Shown: piece by piece, positions 52,608 through 62,145 of the stretch
Layout of the letters: each line of letters starts with the position of its first letter
How positions within the stretch are numbered: position 1 is the first letter of the stretch
Source of the DNA: Arthrobacter sp. MYb23
Lineage (GTDB): Bacteria; Actinomycetota; Actinomycetes; Actinomycetales; Micrococcaceae
DNA: 64,000 nucleotides
NCBI RefSeq assembly: GCF_002979775.1
Contig: NZ_PCPR01000012.1
Coordinates: forward strand, 1 to 64,000
Reading direction: 5' to 3'
Program-made: the position numbers and the translations under genes
Notes under the pieces: model-generated
Told to the model about the DNA's origin: nothing
Seen by the model: only the letters and a program-made list of their open reading frames with translations
Databases searched by the model: none

Positions 52608-54860
52608 ATGGAGGGTCCCGAAATCCAGTTCTCCGAAGCCATTATTGACAACGGTCGTTTCGGCAAGCGAGTCATTCGCTTCGAAACCGGCCGCCTTGCC
52701 AAGCAGGCAGCCGGCGCGTCGATGGTCTACATCGACGAAGACACCGCACTGCTCTCGGCAACCACCGCAGGCAAGCAGCCGCGCGAAGGTTTCGACTTCT
52801 TCCCGCTGACGGTTGATGTTGAAGAGCGTATGTACGCTGCCGGCCGCATCCCGGGTTCGTTCTTCCGCCGCGAAGGCCGTCCCTCCACGGAAGCCATCCT
52901 GGCTTGCCGCCTGATGGACCGCCCGTTGCGCCCCGCCTTCGTGAAGGGCCTCCGCAACGAGGTCCAGATCGTCGTTACTGTTCTGGCGATCAACCCCGAT
53001 GAGCTCTACGACGTCGTCGCCATCAACGCGTCCTCAATGTCCACGCAGCTTTCCGGCCTCCCGTTCTCCGGCCCGATCGGTGGCGTCCGCGTCGCCCTCA
53101 TCGCCGACGAACAGGGTTCACAGTGGGTTGCTTTCCCCAAGCATTCCCAGCTTGAGAACGCCGTCTTCAACATGGTTGTAGCCGGCCGCATCACCGGCGA
53201 CGACGTCGCCATCATGATGGTTGAAGCCGAAGCCACGGACAACTCCTGGAACCTCATCAAGGAACAGGGCGCCACGGCTCCCACCGAAGAAGTTGTTTCC
53301 GAGGGCCTCGAGGCTGCCAAGCCGTTCATCAAGGCACTCTGTGAAGCACAGGCAGACCTGGCAGCACGCGCAGCCAAGCCCACTGTCGAGTTCCCGGTGT
53401 TCCTGGACTACAAGGACGACGTCTACGCCGCTGTTGAAGCCGCTGCCGCTGACAAGCTGGCAGCTGTCTTCCAGATCGCTGACAAGCAGGACCGCGACAA
53501 CGCTTCCGACGAGCTCAAGGACGAAGTCCTGGGCGCACTTGCCGGCCAGTTCGAAGGCCGCGAGAAGGAACTGTCCGCAGCGTTCCGCTCGGTCACAAAG
53601 CAGGTTGTGCGCCAGCGCATCCTCAAGGACCAGATCCGCATCGACGGCCGTGGCCTGACGGACATCCGCCAGCTCACCGCCGAGGTAGAGGTTCTTCCCC
53701 GCGTCCACGGTTCGGCCATCTTCGAGCGCGGCGAGACCCAGATCATGGGTGTCACCACGCTGAACATGCTCAAGATGGAACAGCAGATTGACTCGTTGTC
53801 GCCGGTGACGCGCAAGCGCTACATGCACAACTACAACTTCCCGCCGTACTCCACCGGTGAGACCGGCCGCGTCGGTTCCCCGAAGCGCCGCGAAATCGGC
53901 CACGGTGCTCTCGCAGAGCGTGCCCTGGTTCCGGTTCTGCCCACCCGTGAAGAGTTCCCGTACGCCATCCGCCAGGTATCCGAGGCGCTCAGCTCCAACG
54001 GTTCCACGTCCATGGGCTCGGTCTGTGCTTCCACCCTTTCCATGCTCAACGCCGGTGTGCCGCTGAAGGCCGCTGTTGCCGGTATCGCCATGGGCTTGGT
54101 TTCCGACCAGGTTGACGGTCAGACCCGCTACGCAGCGCTGACCGACATCCTCGGCGCCGAAGACGCCTTCGGTGACATGGACTTCAAGGTTGCCGGTACG
54201 TCCGAGTTCGTTACGGCCATCCAGCTGGACACCAAGCTCGACGGCATCCCCGCTTCCGTGCTGGCAGCAGCACTGAAGCAGGCCCGCGAAGCACGCCTCC
54301 ACATCCTCGAGGTCATCAACGCAGCGATCGACACCCCGGATGAGCTCTCCGAGTTCGCCCCGCGCGTCATCGCCGTCAAGATCCCCGTGGACAAGATCGG
54401 CGAGGTCATTGGCCCCAAGGGCAAGATGATCAACCAGATCCAGGAAGACACGGGCGCGGACATCTCCATCGAAGATGACGGCACTGTCTACATCGGCGCC
54501 ACCAACGGTCCGTCTGCCGATGCAGCACGTTCCGCGATCAACGCCATCGCCAACCCGCAGGTGCCGGAAATCGGTGAGCGCTACCTGGGTACGGTCGTCA
54601 AGACCACCACCTTCGGTGCTTTCGTTTCCCTCACCCCGGGCAAGGACGGCCTGCTGCACATCTCCGAGCTCCGCAAGCTGGCCAACGGCAAGCGCGTGGA
54701 CAACGTTGATGACGTCGTTTCCGTGGGCCAGAAGGTCCAGGTGGAGATCACCAAGATCGACGACCGCGGAAAGCTCTCCCTCTCCCCGGTTGTTGCCGAG
54801 GAAGAAGGCGCAGCCTCAGAGGACGCTCCGGCCGAGGCCGCTGAAGAGTCCGCAGAGTAG
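52608..54860 (+). CDS. pnp: Polynucleotide phosphorylase
   Basis: Protein of 750 residues. Two RNase PH domains ([19 protein letters not shown] at the start; [20 protein letters not shown] in the second) are joined by a helical linker. KH ([20 protein letters not shown]) and S1 ([17 protein letters not shown]) domains follow, with an acidic Ala/Glu tail. It degrades RNA 3' to 5' with phosphate; the actinobacterial form was first described as guanosine pentaphosphate synthetase. The ATG follows GGAGGTGACTCTCT. Confidence 0.97.
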   Translation: MEGPEIQFSEAIIDNGRFGKRVIRFETGRLAKQAAGASMVYIDEDTALLSATTAGKQPREGFDFFPLTVDVEERMYAAGRIPGSFFRREGRPSTEAILACRLMDRPLRPAFVKGLRNEVQIVVTVLAINPDELYDVVAINASSMSTQLSGLPFSGPIGGVRVALIADEQGSQWVAFPKHSQLENAVFNMVVAGRITGDDVAIMMVEAEATDNSWNLIKEQGATAPTEEVVSEGLEAAKPFIKALCEAQADLAARAAKPTVEFPVFLDYKDDVYAAVEAAAADKLAAVFQIADKQDRDNASDELKDEVLGALAGQFEGREKELSAAFRSVTKQVVRQRILKDQIRIDGRGLTDIRQLTAEVEVLPRVHGSAIFERGETQIMGVTTLNMLKMEQQIDSLSPVTRKRYMHNYNFPPYSTGETGRVGSPKRREIGHGALAERALVPVLPTREEFPYAIRQVSEALSSNGSTSMGSVCASTLSMLNAGVPLKAAVAGIAMGLVSDQVDGQTRYAALTDILGAEDAFGDMDFKVAGTSEFVTAIQLDTKLDGIPASVLAAALKQAREARLHILEVINAAIDTPDELSEFAPRVIAVKIPVDKIGEVIGPKGKMINQIQEDTGADISIEDDGTVYIGATNGPSADAARSAINAIANPQVPEIGERYLGTVVKTTTFGAFVSLTPGKDGLLHISELRKLANGKRVDNVDDVVSVGQKVQVEITKIDDRGKLSLSPVVAEEEGAASEDAPAEAAEESAE

Positions 54861-54881
54861 TCTGTAAGCATTACACCCGGC

Positions 54882-54916
54882 AGGGCCGGTGGGCTTGAAA
54901 GAGCTCCACCGGCCCT
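54882..54916 (+). terminator. Terminator-like hairpin after pnp
   Basis: AGGGCCGGTGG pairs with CCACCGGCCCT (11 bp) around a 13-nt loop, starting 21 bp after the pnp stop. Confidence 0.65.
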
Positions 54917-54956
54917 TCCGGCCTTAACCCTGAAACCTGAAACCTGAAAGGCCTTG

Positions 54957-56300
54957 ATGACTGTCGTACCCTTGCCGCTGGTGCAAACACTTCCCGGTGG
55001 CGAATTGATCCATGGTGCCGAGGGCGGTTCCGTCGTACGGCGCTCGGTCCTTCCCGGCGGAGTGCGCGTCCTGACCGAGGCGATGCCCGGCCAGCGTTCG
55101 GCCACCATTGGTTTCTGGGTGGCAGTGGGTTCGCGCGATGAAGCGGACGGCCAGCACGGTTCCACACACTTCCTTGAGCACCTGCTGTTCAAGGGCACCA
55201 AACGCCGCACGGCCCTGGAGATCGCGTCCGCGTTCGACGAAGTGGGCGGCGAGTCCAATGCGGCGACAGCCAAGGAAAGCACCTGCTACTTCGCCCGCGT
55301 CCTGGACACGGACCTCCCCATGGCTATTGATGTCATCGCCGACATGATCACGGGCGCGGTCCTTGATCCCGCCGAATTGGAGCAGGAACGCGACGTCATT
55401 CTGGAAGAAATCGCCATGGACAGCGACGACCCCACGGACGTGGCCCATGAGAAGTTCGTGGCTGCCGTCCTCGGCAACCACCCGCTGGCGCGCCCCATTG
55501 GGGGAACGCCCGATGCCATCAAAGCAGTGGCAAGGGACTCGGTGTGGTCGCACTATCAGCGCTACTACCGCCCGGAGGAACTGGTCATCACCGCTGCCGG
55601 CGGGCTGGATCACGATGTCGTCTGCCAACTCGTTCTGGATGCCCTGAAGGCTGCCGGATGGCAGCTCGACGCCGAAGCCGCGCCGGTAAACCGCCGGGGT
55701 ACTGAACGAGCCGTCATCACAGGCACGTCCGGACTGCATGTGGTCAAGCGTCCCGTGGAGCAGGCCAACATCATCATGGGTTGCCCCACGATCGTGGCTA
55801 CCGACGACCGCCGGTTTGTCATGAGCGTTCTGAATGCCGTACTGGGCGGTGGCATGTCCTCACGCCTGTTCCAGGAAATCCGTGAGAAGCGCGGGCTGGT
55901 GTACTCCACGTACTCGTTCACCGCAGCGTATGCGGACGCCGGGTACTTCGGGATGTACGCCGGATGCACGCCTTCCAAGGTCCGCCAGGTGTTGGAACTC
56001 CTGGGCCTTGAACTGGACAAGCTGGCCAAGGAAGGCATCACTGACGAAGAGCTCCGGAAAGCTGTGGGTCAGCTCAGCGGTGGGATTGTTCTCGCGCTTG
56101 AGGACACAGGCTCGCGGATGTCGCGGCTTGGCCGGGCGGAATTGGTGTCCGGGGAGTTCCAGGACATCGACGAGACCCTGGCCCGCATCAAGGCTGTCAC
56201 GGTGGAGGACGTTCAAGACCTTGCCCGTGAACTCGCAGCGGCGCCCCGCACCATCACCGTTGTTGGTCCGTTCGAGGAAACCGAGACCTTCGGCCTTTAG
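54957..56300 (+). CDS. M16-family zinc metallopeptidase
   Basis: Protein of 447 residues (one M16 unit, processing peptidase/PqqL-like). The inverted zinc motif HFLEH is at residues 71-75, and the second-half glutamate region follows near ELEQERDVILEEIAMDSDD. The C-terminal half carries the inactive M16 domain with NIIMGCPTIVATDDRRF and GGGMSSRLFQEIREKRGLVY. Such proteins degrade peptides; this one follows pnp in many Actinobacteria. The ATG at 54957 is preferred to a TTG three bases earlier. Confidence 0.92.
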   Translation: MTVVPLPLVQTLPGGELIHGAEGGSVVRRSVLPGGVRVLTEAMPGQRSATIGFWVAVGSRDEADGQHGSTHFLEHLLFKGTKRRTALEIASAFDEVGGESNAATAKESTCYFARVLDTDLPMAIDVIADMITGAVLDPAELEQERDVILEEIAMDSDDPTDVAHEKFVAAVLGNHPLARPIGGTPDAIKAVARDSVWSHYQRYYRPEELVITAAGGLDHDVVCQLVLDALKAAGWQLDAEAAPVNRRGTERAVITGTSGLHVVKRPVEQANIIMGCPTIVATDDRRFVMSVLNAVLGGGMSSRLFQEIREKRGLVYSTYSFTAAYADAGYFGMYAGCTPSKVRQVLELLGLELDKLAKEGITDEELRKAVGQLSGGIVLALEDTGSRMSRLGRAELVSGEFQDIDETLARIKAVTVEDVQDLARELAAAPRTITVVGPFEETETFGL

Positions 56301-56337
56301 GTTCCCGTCCGGAATCTCTGGACTCCCGCACTGTCAA

Positions 56338-56371
56338 CAGGGCAGCATGATCACACGATCATGCTGCCCTG
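56338..56371 (+). terminator. Intrinsic terminator after the M16 peptidase gene
   Basis: CAGGGCAGCATGATC pairs perfectly with its complement (15 bp) around an ACAC loop. A short T-run (CTACTTTT) follows. It starts 38 bp after the stop codon. Confidence 0.8.
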
Positions 56372-56389
56372 ACTACTTTTGGAGACCTG

Positions 56390-56851
56390 ATGGATGTGCC
56401 CCCAAGCGGCCACGCCGCCGAGATGCTGCGGGATTTCCTGGGTCATTGGCGGGGGATCACGGAGATCGCCGCGTCACCGTGGGGAACTGCGCGGACTGCT
56501 GAGGCCGAAGCGGTGTTCACCAAGGCGGCGGGCGGATATGCCGTGGTTCAGAGCTACCGGCACCGCGAAGCAGACGGCACGCATTTCGAAGGCCATGGAA
56601 TGTTCACCGTGGATCGGGACCACGGCGACACGCTGTGGTACTACGTGGACAGCATGGGGCGGCCGCCGGCCAGCCCGGTCCGGGGGAGCTGGCATGCGGG
56701 TACGTTGACTCTGGACCGGAGAACTGCCGACGGCGTGGCCCGGCATACGTTCCGGGTTGAGGACGGCGTCCTGGTGCACACGGCAGACCTGAAGCGTGAG
56801 GGAACGGCCGGGTACAGCCCGTTGCTGAAGAGCGTGTTCAGGAAGGCCTGA
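56390..56851 (+). CDS. DUF1579/lipocalin-like small protein
   Basis: Protein of 153 residues that looks like a beta-barrel with one short helix: FLGHWRGITEIAASPWG near the N-terminus is the usual start of DUF1579-like proteins, and GHGMFTVDRDHGDTLWYYVDSMG and RGSWHAGTLTLDRRTADG continue the strands. Function is unknown. It begins 18 bp after the terminator and is convergent with moaD, from which it is separated by only 3 bp. Confidence 0.7.
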   Translation: MDVPPSGHAAEMLRDFLGHWRGITEIAASPWGTARTAEAEAVFTKAAGGYAVVQSYRHREADGTHFEGHGMFTVDRDHGDTLWYYVDSMGRPPASPVRGSWHAGTLTLDRRTADGVARHTFRVEDGVLVHTADLKREGTAGYSPLLKSVFRKA

Positions 56852-56854
56852 GTT

Positions 56855-57121
56855 TCATCCCCCGGCGAAGGGCGGCAGGACGTCAATCACGTCATCATTT
56901 CCCAGGGGAGCCGTGCGGTCACGCACGGCAACCTCGTTGCGGAGGAAACTGCTGCGCGCCACGATCCTGGCCAGTGTTGGAGTACCTTCGGGAGGCACCG
57001 GACGTTCGACGGCGAGGGCAGCTTCCAGCAGGGCCTCGAGGCTGGTGCCTTCCGGGAGGACATGACGTTCTTCTTCGACCCCGGCGGCCGCGCGCGCGGC
57101 AGCGAAGTAACGGACAAGCAA
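56855..57121 (-). CDS. moaD: MoaD/ThiS-family sulfur carrier
   Basis: Ubiquitin-fold protein of 88 residues, the small subunit of molybdopterin synthase. It ends in the required Gly-Gly (LPPFAGG), which is adenylated and thiocarboxylated. MLVRYFAAARAAAGVEEERH opens the fold. It is 4 bp downstream of moaA on the same strand, so they are probably one transcript. A matching large subunit (MoaE) is not in the window. Confidence 0.88.
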   Translation of the reverse strand: MLVRYFAAARAAAGVEEERHVLPEGTSLEALLEAALAVERPVPPEGTPTLARIVARSSFLRNEVAVRDRTAPLGNDDVIDVLPPFAGG

Positions 57122-57125
57122 GGGT

Positions 57126-58265
57126 TCAGCCTCCGATTGCGCTCATGCTGCGGTCCGGCTGGACGAAGTCCGCTGCGCCGAGACCGGTGTGATCCATGCC
57201 GTGGGCTTTGGGCTTGACCCACATGGCGTCTTGCCACCGCGATGCCAGTTGGTCATCCGTGGCACCTTCACGAAGGAGTCCCAGGAGATCGAACTCTTCG
57301 CGGGAGAAGAGACAGCTCATGATCTTGCCCTCCGCAGTAATGCGGGTGCGGCGGCAATCCGAGCAGAACGGCTCCGTGACTGAGGCGATGATGCCGACTG
57401 TACCGAGGACCGGGCCGGTGGCATCCCCGGTTGCCGTGTCACGGCGTCGTACTTCAAAACGTTCGGCGGGGGCGCCGTCCCTCTCGCGCGGGTCCGTGCC
57501 CAACACAAAGTCGCGGGAGAGCAGTTCACGAATCTCGGCGGCCGTGATCATGTTCCGCCGGGTCCACCCGTGGTCCGCGTCGAGGGGCATTTGTTCTATG
57601 AAACGAAGTTCGTAGCCACGGCCCAGTGCCCACTCCAGCAGATCCGGTGATTCGGCGTCGTTGATGCCGCGCATGAGCACTGCGTTCAGTTTCACCGGGC
57701 CCAGCCCGGCTGCCCAAGCGGCATCCACGCCGGCCAGGACGCGGTTCAGGAAGGGACGGCGGGTGAGCTTGGTGAAGGTCTCCTCGTGGAGGGAATCGAG
57801 CGAGACGTTGATCCGGGTGAGGCCGGCGGCCTTCAGGGCTGCGGCCTTCTTATCCAGCCCCACACCATTGGTGGTCATGGAGATGGGGAGGTCCGGGTGA
57901 TCGGCCCGGATACCGGAAATAATGTCCACCAGGTCAGCGCGTACCAAGGGCTCACCGCCGGTGAGCCGGAGCTCCCGTACGCCCAGGGAATTGACGCCGA
58001 TGCGGACGAGGCGCACAATCTCGTCCTTGGTCATCACGGCTTGTTTCGAGAGCCATTCCAGTCCCTCGGCAGGCATGCAGTAAGTGCAGCGAAGGTTGCA
58101 CTTGTCCGTCAGGGACAGACGCATATCCGTTGCTCGCCTGCCATAGCGGTCCCACAGTCCGGTGGGCGTGCCTGCTGGACGTGGAGGCGGACTTGCCACG
58201 CCGCTTTCCGTGCTGCCTGTGGCACCGCCCGAAGGGGGCACCGGCATGCCTAGCTGAACACTCAT
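57126..58265 (-). CDS. moaA: GTP 3',8-cyclase
   Basis: Radical SAM enzyme of 379 residues for the first molybdenum-cofactor step. The N-terminal cluster ligands are Cys56, Cys60 and Cys63 (CNLRCTYC), and a second 4Fe-4S cluster is bound by CSDC and the cysteine in ITAEGKIMSCLFS. The protein ends in the conserved Gly-Gly (SAIGG), needed for activity. A 35-residue Pro-rich extension precedes the core. Divergent from the response regulator gene. Confidence 0.95.
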   Translation of the reverse strand: MSVQLGMPVPPSGGATGSTESGVASPPPRPAGTPTGLWDRYGRRATDMRLSLTDKCNLRCTYCMPAEGLEWLSKQAVMTKDEIVRLVRIGVNSLGVRELRLTGGEPLVRADLVDIISGIRADHPDLPISMTTNGVGLDKKAAALKAAGLTRINVSLDSLHEETFTKLTRRPFLNRVLAGVDAAWAAGLGPVKLNAVLMRGINDAESPDLLEWALGRGYELRFIEQMPLDADHGWTRRNMITAAEIRELLSRDFVLGTDPRERDGAPAERFEVRRRDTATGDATGPVLGTVGIIASVTEPFCSDCRRTRITAEGKIMSCLFSREEFDLLGLLREGATDDQLASRWQDAMWVKPKAHGMDHTGLGAADFVQPDRSMSAIGG

Positions 58266-58415
58266 AAATTCAGGCTACGCCACCATGGCTGGATCAGTGA
58301 CACCGGTTACAGTCACAGAGTTCCTGAGGCGCACAGTTCTTACGGATTCCATACACTTGTGCCCTTGGGGTCCGGATCGGGTGCTACCCACAGTCAGCAA
58401 ACCTATGCTGAAAGC

Positions 58416-59240
58416 GTGACCACAAATTCGGCATCATCAGCGGAGCCCGGGAATCGCAGGATCCTGCTGGTAGAGGATGAACAGACCATAGCGGACGTCG
58501 TCCGTGACTACCTGCTGAAGGCGGGATTCCAGGTGGATATGGCGGGGGACGGCTTTACCGCCCTCGAGCTTGCAGCGTCCCGGCAACCCGATCTTGTGAT
58601 TCTGGACCGTATGCTCCCGGGACTGGACGGTGTTGAGGTCTGCCGCCGACTCCGTCAAAGCATGAGCGTCCCGGTCATCATGGTCACCGCTCTGGGAACC
58701 GAGGATGACCGGATTCTGGGCTTGGAGATGGGCGCGGACGACTACGTCACCAAACCCTTTTCCCCACGGGAACTGGTCCTCCGGGTGAAGTCGGTGCTGC
58801 GCCGGAGTATCAAGGAGTTCACTCCGGAACCTCCTGTTGAGGCTGCGGGATTCGAACTTGATCCTGCCTCCCGGACAGTGACGCACCGCGGAGTTCCTTT
58901 GGCGTTGACGGTCCGCGAGTTCGACCTCCTGGCCTTCCTGATGCGAAGGCCCCACCAGGTCTTCAGCAGGGAAGAACTCATCAAGGCGGTATGGGGCTGG
59001 GACTTCGGTGATTTGTCCACTGTCACCGTCCACGTCCGGCGCCTGCGGGAGAAGATCGAAGCCAATCCCACCAAACCCGAACTACTTAAGACCGTTTGGG
59101 GTGTTGGCTACCGCTTCGATGGCAAGCGGTCTGAGGCGGACAACGTGCGCCCGGACAGCAGCGTTCGGGTGGACAGCGACGTTCGGGTGGACAGTGACGT
59201 TCCTGTGGACATGGGAGAGGGTGACCATGGAAGGCAGTGA
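58416..59240 (+). CDS. OmpR-family response regulator
   Basis: Protein of 274 residues from a GTG at 58416; an upstream in-frame GTG at 58359 would add 19 residues. The receiver domain (about 15-125) has acidic pocket residues in LVEDEQT, the phosphorylation site Asp64 (LVILDRMLPGLDG) and the conserved Lys in YVTKPFSP. The C-terminal winged helix (about 150-245) contains LTVREFDLLAFLMRRP and VTVHVRRLREKIE. The tail is four 6-residue repeats from an 18-bp unit. It overlaps the kinase gene by 14 bp, so the two form a two-component system. Confidence 0.92.
   Translation: MTTNSASSAEPGNRRILLVEDEQTIADVVRDYLLKAGFQVDMAGDGFTALELAASRQPDLVILDRMLPGLDGVEVCRRLRQSMSVPVIMVTALGTEDDRILGLEMGADDYVTKPFSPRELVLRVKSVLRRSIKEFTPEPPVEAAGFELDPASRTVTHRGVPLALTVREFDLLAFLMRRPHQVFSREELIKAVWGWDFGDLSTVTVHVRRLREKIEANPTKPELLKTVWGVGYRFDGKRSEADNVRPDSSVRVDSDVRVDSDVPVDMGEGDHGRQ
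59145..59216 (+). repeat. 18-bp tandem repeat at the response-regulator 3' end
   Basis: Four units (59145, 59163, 59181, 59199) encode VRPDSS, VRVDSD, VRVDSD and VPVDMG. Units 2 and 3 differ by one base. They lie after the DNA-binding domain and end just before the histidine kinase start. Confidence 0.85.
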
Positions 59241-60504
59241 GCTGTGGACCATCCTGGCGTGGGTCTTGTTTTGGGCCGTTCTCATCGGGGCCGCCACCTG
59301 GGTGCTGCTCAGGCTGCTTCGCCGGGCATCGGTACTCATCCAGATCTGTTTGATAGTGGTGGCCACAGTAGCCGTGCTGGTGGCAGGAATGGTCAGTGCC
59401 TTCAACGCGATGTTCATTTCCGCCAGGGACCTCGAAGTCATGTGGTACATCCTCGCCACTGCCTCAGCTGTGGCCGTGGGGCTGTCGCTGATGCTCGGTG
59501 CCGGCGTCTCCCGGAACGCGGCACGCCTGGTTGACGCGGCGCGACGCCTTGGGCGTGGCGAAACTCTGGAACACACCGGTGCAGAGGGCCGGGGGAGTGC
59601 TCCCGCCATGACGTCCGAGCTCGCTGAACTTGCCCAGGAACTTGAGGCCAGCAGCCGCAGCCTGGACGAATCGCGTCGCCGTGAAGCCGCCATTGAGACG
59701 GCCCGTCGCGAGCTTGTGTCGTGGATATCCCATGACCTCCGGACACCTTTGGCCAGTATGCGCGCCATGACCGAGGCCCTTGAAGACGGAATGGCATCAG
59801 ATGTGCAGGGCTACTACCGGAAGATCATCGGGCAGACAGAGCAGATGACGGCCATGGTCAACGACCTCCTGGAACTGTCCAAGATCCAAGCGGGCACTCT
59901 CCGCCTGCGGGCTGAACCGCTGGACCTCTATGACCTCGTCAGCGACGCGATCTCGGACCTGGCGCCGCTGGCGGCCAAACGTGGCATCAGGCTCGACGGC
60001 GGCGGGGACCGGGAGTGCATGGCAGTCGCTGATGGCCCCAGCCTCGCCAGGGCCGTGCGGAACATAGTGCTCAACGCCATCATCTACAGCACGCCGGACA
60101 GTGAGGTCCACATCAGTGTGGGACGGGACGGTTTTGGTGGGGACGGCGCCGGACTCTCCAGCGGAAACGCCGTGATCGCCGTTGAAGACCGCTGCGGCGG
60201 AATCCCGGAAGAAGACCTGCCGCACTTGTTCGAAACGGGCTGGCAGAAAGACCCCGCCCGTCGCACCACCGAAGAACTGCACGGCAGCTACAGCGGCGCC
60301 GGCATCGGCCTCAGCATGGTGGCGGGCATCGTCAAGGCACACGGGGGGTGGGTGAGCGTGGACAACGTCGACGGCGGGTGCCGCTTTGCGTTGTCACTTC
60401 CGGCCGGGGCGCACTCACCGGAGTCATTGATGACCTCGGGGACATCAATGACCGCTGCCCATCAACCCATCAACAGTGACAACCACCCTGGAGGCATCTC
60501 ATGA
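59227..60504 (+). CDS. Sensor histidine kinase
   Basis: Protein of 425 residues. Three helices (about 7-30, 36-58 and 70-92) leave only short loops outside, so the signal is probably sensed in the membrane. A HAMP-like linker follows. The phosphorylated His169 is in SWISHDLRTPLAS; the ATPase domain has the N box (ARAVRNIVLNAI), G1 (VEDRCGGIPEEDLPHLF) and G2 (GAGIGLSMVAGIV). The gene overlaps the regulator and reaches the molybdoenzyme gene (ATGA), so that enzyme is a likely target of the system. Confidence 0.92.
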   Translation: MEGSELWTILAWVLFWAVLIGAATWVLLRLLRRASVLIQICLIVVATVAVLVAGMVSAFNAMFISARDLEVMWYILATASAVAVGLSLMLGAGVSRNAARLVDAARRLGRGETLEHTGAEGRGSAPAMTSELAELAQELEASSRSLDESRRREAAIETARRELVSWISHDLRTPLASMRAMTEALEDGMASDVQGYYRKIIGQTEQMTAMVNDLLELSKIQAGTLRLRAEPLDLYDLVSDAISDLAPLAAKRGIRLDGGGDRECMAVADGPSLARAVRNIVLNAIIYSTPDSEVHISVGRDGFGGDGAGLSSGNAVIAVEDRCGGIPEEDLPHLFETGWQKDPARRTTEELHGSYSGAGIGLSMVAGIVKAHGGWVSVDNVDGGCRFALSLPAGAHSPESLMTSGTSMTAAHQPINSDNHPGGIS

Positions 60505-62081
60505 GTACGCTCGCGCCCGATACAACCCAGCATCGGCGCATCATGGGCAAGCCTGCGCTGTGGGCGGCAGCCGCCGGCGTGGCAGCAGGCGCTGCCGGGA
60601 TCGCCGCAGGTGAACTGACAGCCGGACTCCTGAGCCCGCTGGTTTCGCCCGTGACGGCCCTTGGCGGCGCGGTGATCGATGCCGTGCCTCCGGGAGTCAA
60701 GGATCTCGCGGTGCAGTTATTCGGCACCGCTGACAAGATCGTGCTGGTGGCCTGCATTGTGGGCGTCGCAGGAATTCTGGCAGCACTCGCTGGTCTCCTG
60801 CAACGCCGCCGGCCCGGTTGGGGCCTGGCACTGGCTGGACTGGCTGGCGCGGCGGGACTGACCGCCGTCGTGACCCGTGCCCAATCGAGTCCCCAAGCAG
60901 CCCTCGCACCGATCGTCGCCGCAGTTGTCACTATGCTGCTGCTGCGAATGCTCGTGCGACGACTCGCAACCTGGGCTCCATCGCAAGACGCCCAGGGGCC
61001 GGAGCGATCGCCACTGGCCCGGCGAAGTTTCCTGAACGCCTTGGCCGGGACCTCGCTTGCCGCCGTCGTGGCCGGAACGGTGACCACTGTCCTCACCAGG
61101 GCCACGGCGGTTGCCTCCGGTTTCCGTGGCTCCATGACGCTCCCGGAACCCGCCACGCCGGCGCAAACCATCCCGGCTGGAGCATCACTGTCCGTGGACG
61201 GCATCAGTCCTTTGGTGACCCCGAATCCGGACTTCTACAGAATAGATACCGCTTTGACGGTCCCCGCCATCGATCCTCCTGCCTGGAAGCTGAGGGTCAC
61301 CGGCATGGTGGAACGTGAGGTGGAAATCGACTTTGCCACCCTCCTGGCCAAGCCCATGACCGAACGCCACATCACCATCGCCTGTGTGTCCAACAACGTA
61401 GGTGGCGATCTCATTGGCAACGCCCTGTGGCTGGGGTGGCCGGTCCGCGAACTGCTGGCCATGGCAGGACCCAAAGCCGGTGCGGATATGGTGCTGTCCA
61501 CTAGTAATGACGGCTGGACGGCCAGCACTCCCTTGGAGGCCCTCACCGATGACCGCGACGCGCTCCTGGCCGTCGGCATGAACGGTGAGCCGCTCCCGCT
61601 CGAACACGGATTCCCTGTGCGGATGATCGTGCCGGGACTCTACGGCTTCGTCTCAGCCACTAAATGGTTGACGGAACTGAAAGTCACACGCTTCGCCGAC
61701 GACACCGCGTACTGGACACCCCGGGGCTGGAGTGATCACGGACCCATCAAGACGCAGTCGCGCATCGACGTTCCCCGAAGCGGCCGGACAGTCCAATCCG
61801 GCAAGGTGCAATTCGGCGGTGTGGCTTGGGCCCAGCATAGGGGCATCAACCGCGTAGAGCTCCGTGTCAACCGCGGACCATGGCAGCAGGCAACGCTGGC
61901 CGGAGCGATCTCCACCGATACCTGGTATCAGTGGCAACTGGGTCTCGACCTCACCCCAGGCGACTACGAAGTGCAGGTCCGCGCCACCGACTCCACCGGT
62001 GTCCCACAGACCGAAGACAAGGCACCGGTGGCTCCGGACGGGGCCACGGGCTATCACACCATCAACGTCAAAGTGAGCTGA
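60501..62081 (+). CDS. Membrane-bound molybdopterin oxidoreductase, sulfite-oxidase fold, Sec/Tat type
   Basis: Protein of 526 residues with the start overlapping the kinase stop (ATGA). Residues 15-150 form about four helices, then Arg174-Arg175 in ARRSFLNALAG form a twin-arginine motif just before a fifth helix (about 176-200). The following domain (about 235-415) has the sulfite oxidase molybdenum fold with the molybdenum-ligand Cys295 (ITIACVSNNVGG), and a Mo-dimerisation domain follows (about 420-526). Streptomyces SCO3746, with five helices and a Tat-dependent last one, has the same plan. The electron partner and substrate (possibly sulfite) are unknown. Confidence 0.85.
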   Translation: MSTLAPDTTQHRRIMGKPALWAAAAGVAAGAAGIAAGELTAGLLSPLVSPVTALGGAVIDAVPPGVKDLAVQLFGTADKIVLVACIVGVAGILAALAGLLQRRRPGWGLALAGLAGAAGLTAVVTRAQSSPQAALAPIVAAVVTMLLLRMLVRRLATWAPSQDAQGPERSPLARRSFLNALAGTSLAAVVAGTVTTVLTRATAVASGFRGSMTLPEPATPAQTIPAGASLSVDGISPLVTPNPDFYRIDTALTVPAIDPPAWKLRVTGMVEREVEIDFATLLAKPMTERHITIACVSNNVGGDLIGNALWLGWPVRELLAMAGPKAGADMVLSTSNDGWTASTPLEALTDDRDALLAVGMNGEPLPLEHGFPVRMIVPGLYGFVSATKWLTELKVTRFADDTAYWTPRGWSDHGPIKTQSRIDVPRSGRTVQSGKVQFGGVAWAQHRGINRVELRVNRGPWQQATLAGAISTDTWYQWQLGLDLTPGDYEVQVRATDSTGVPQTEDKAPVAPDGATGYHTINVKVS

Positions 62082-62145
62082 GGCCCTAGTCTGGGTACGT
62101 CCGGAGAATTCACCGGAAGCCAGTGTGTCCCACAGGAGGTTGTCC

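Noticed and set aside
53118..54659. 513-residue minus-strand ORF opposite pnp
   Set aside because: It lies fully within pnp, has no family motif and no ribosome-binding site in a plausible position.
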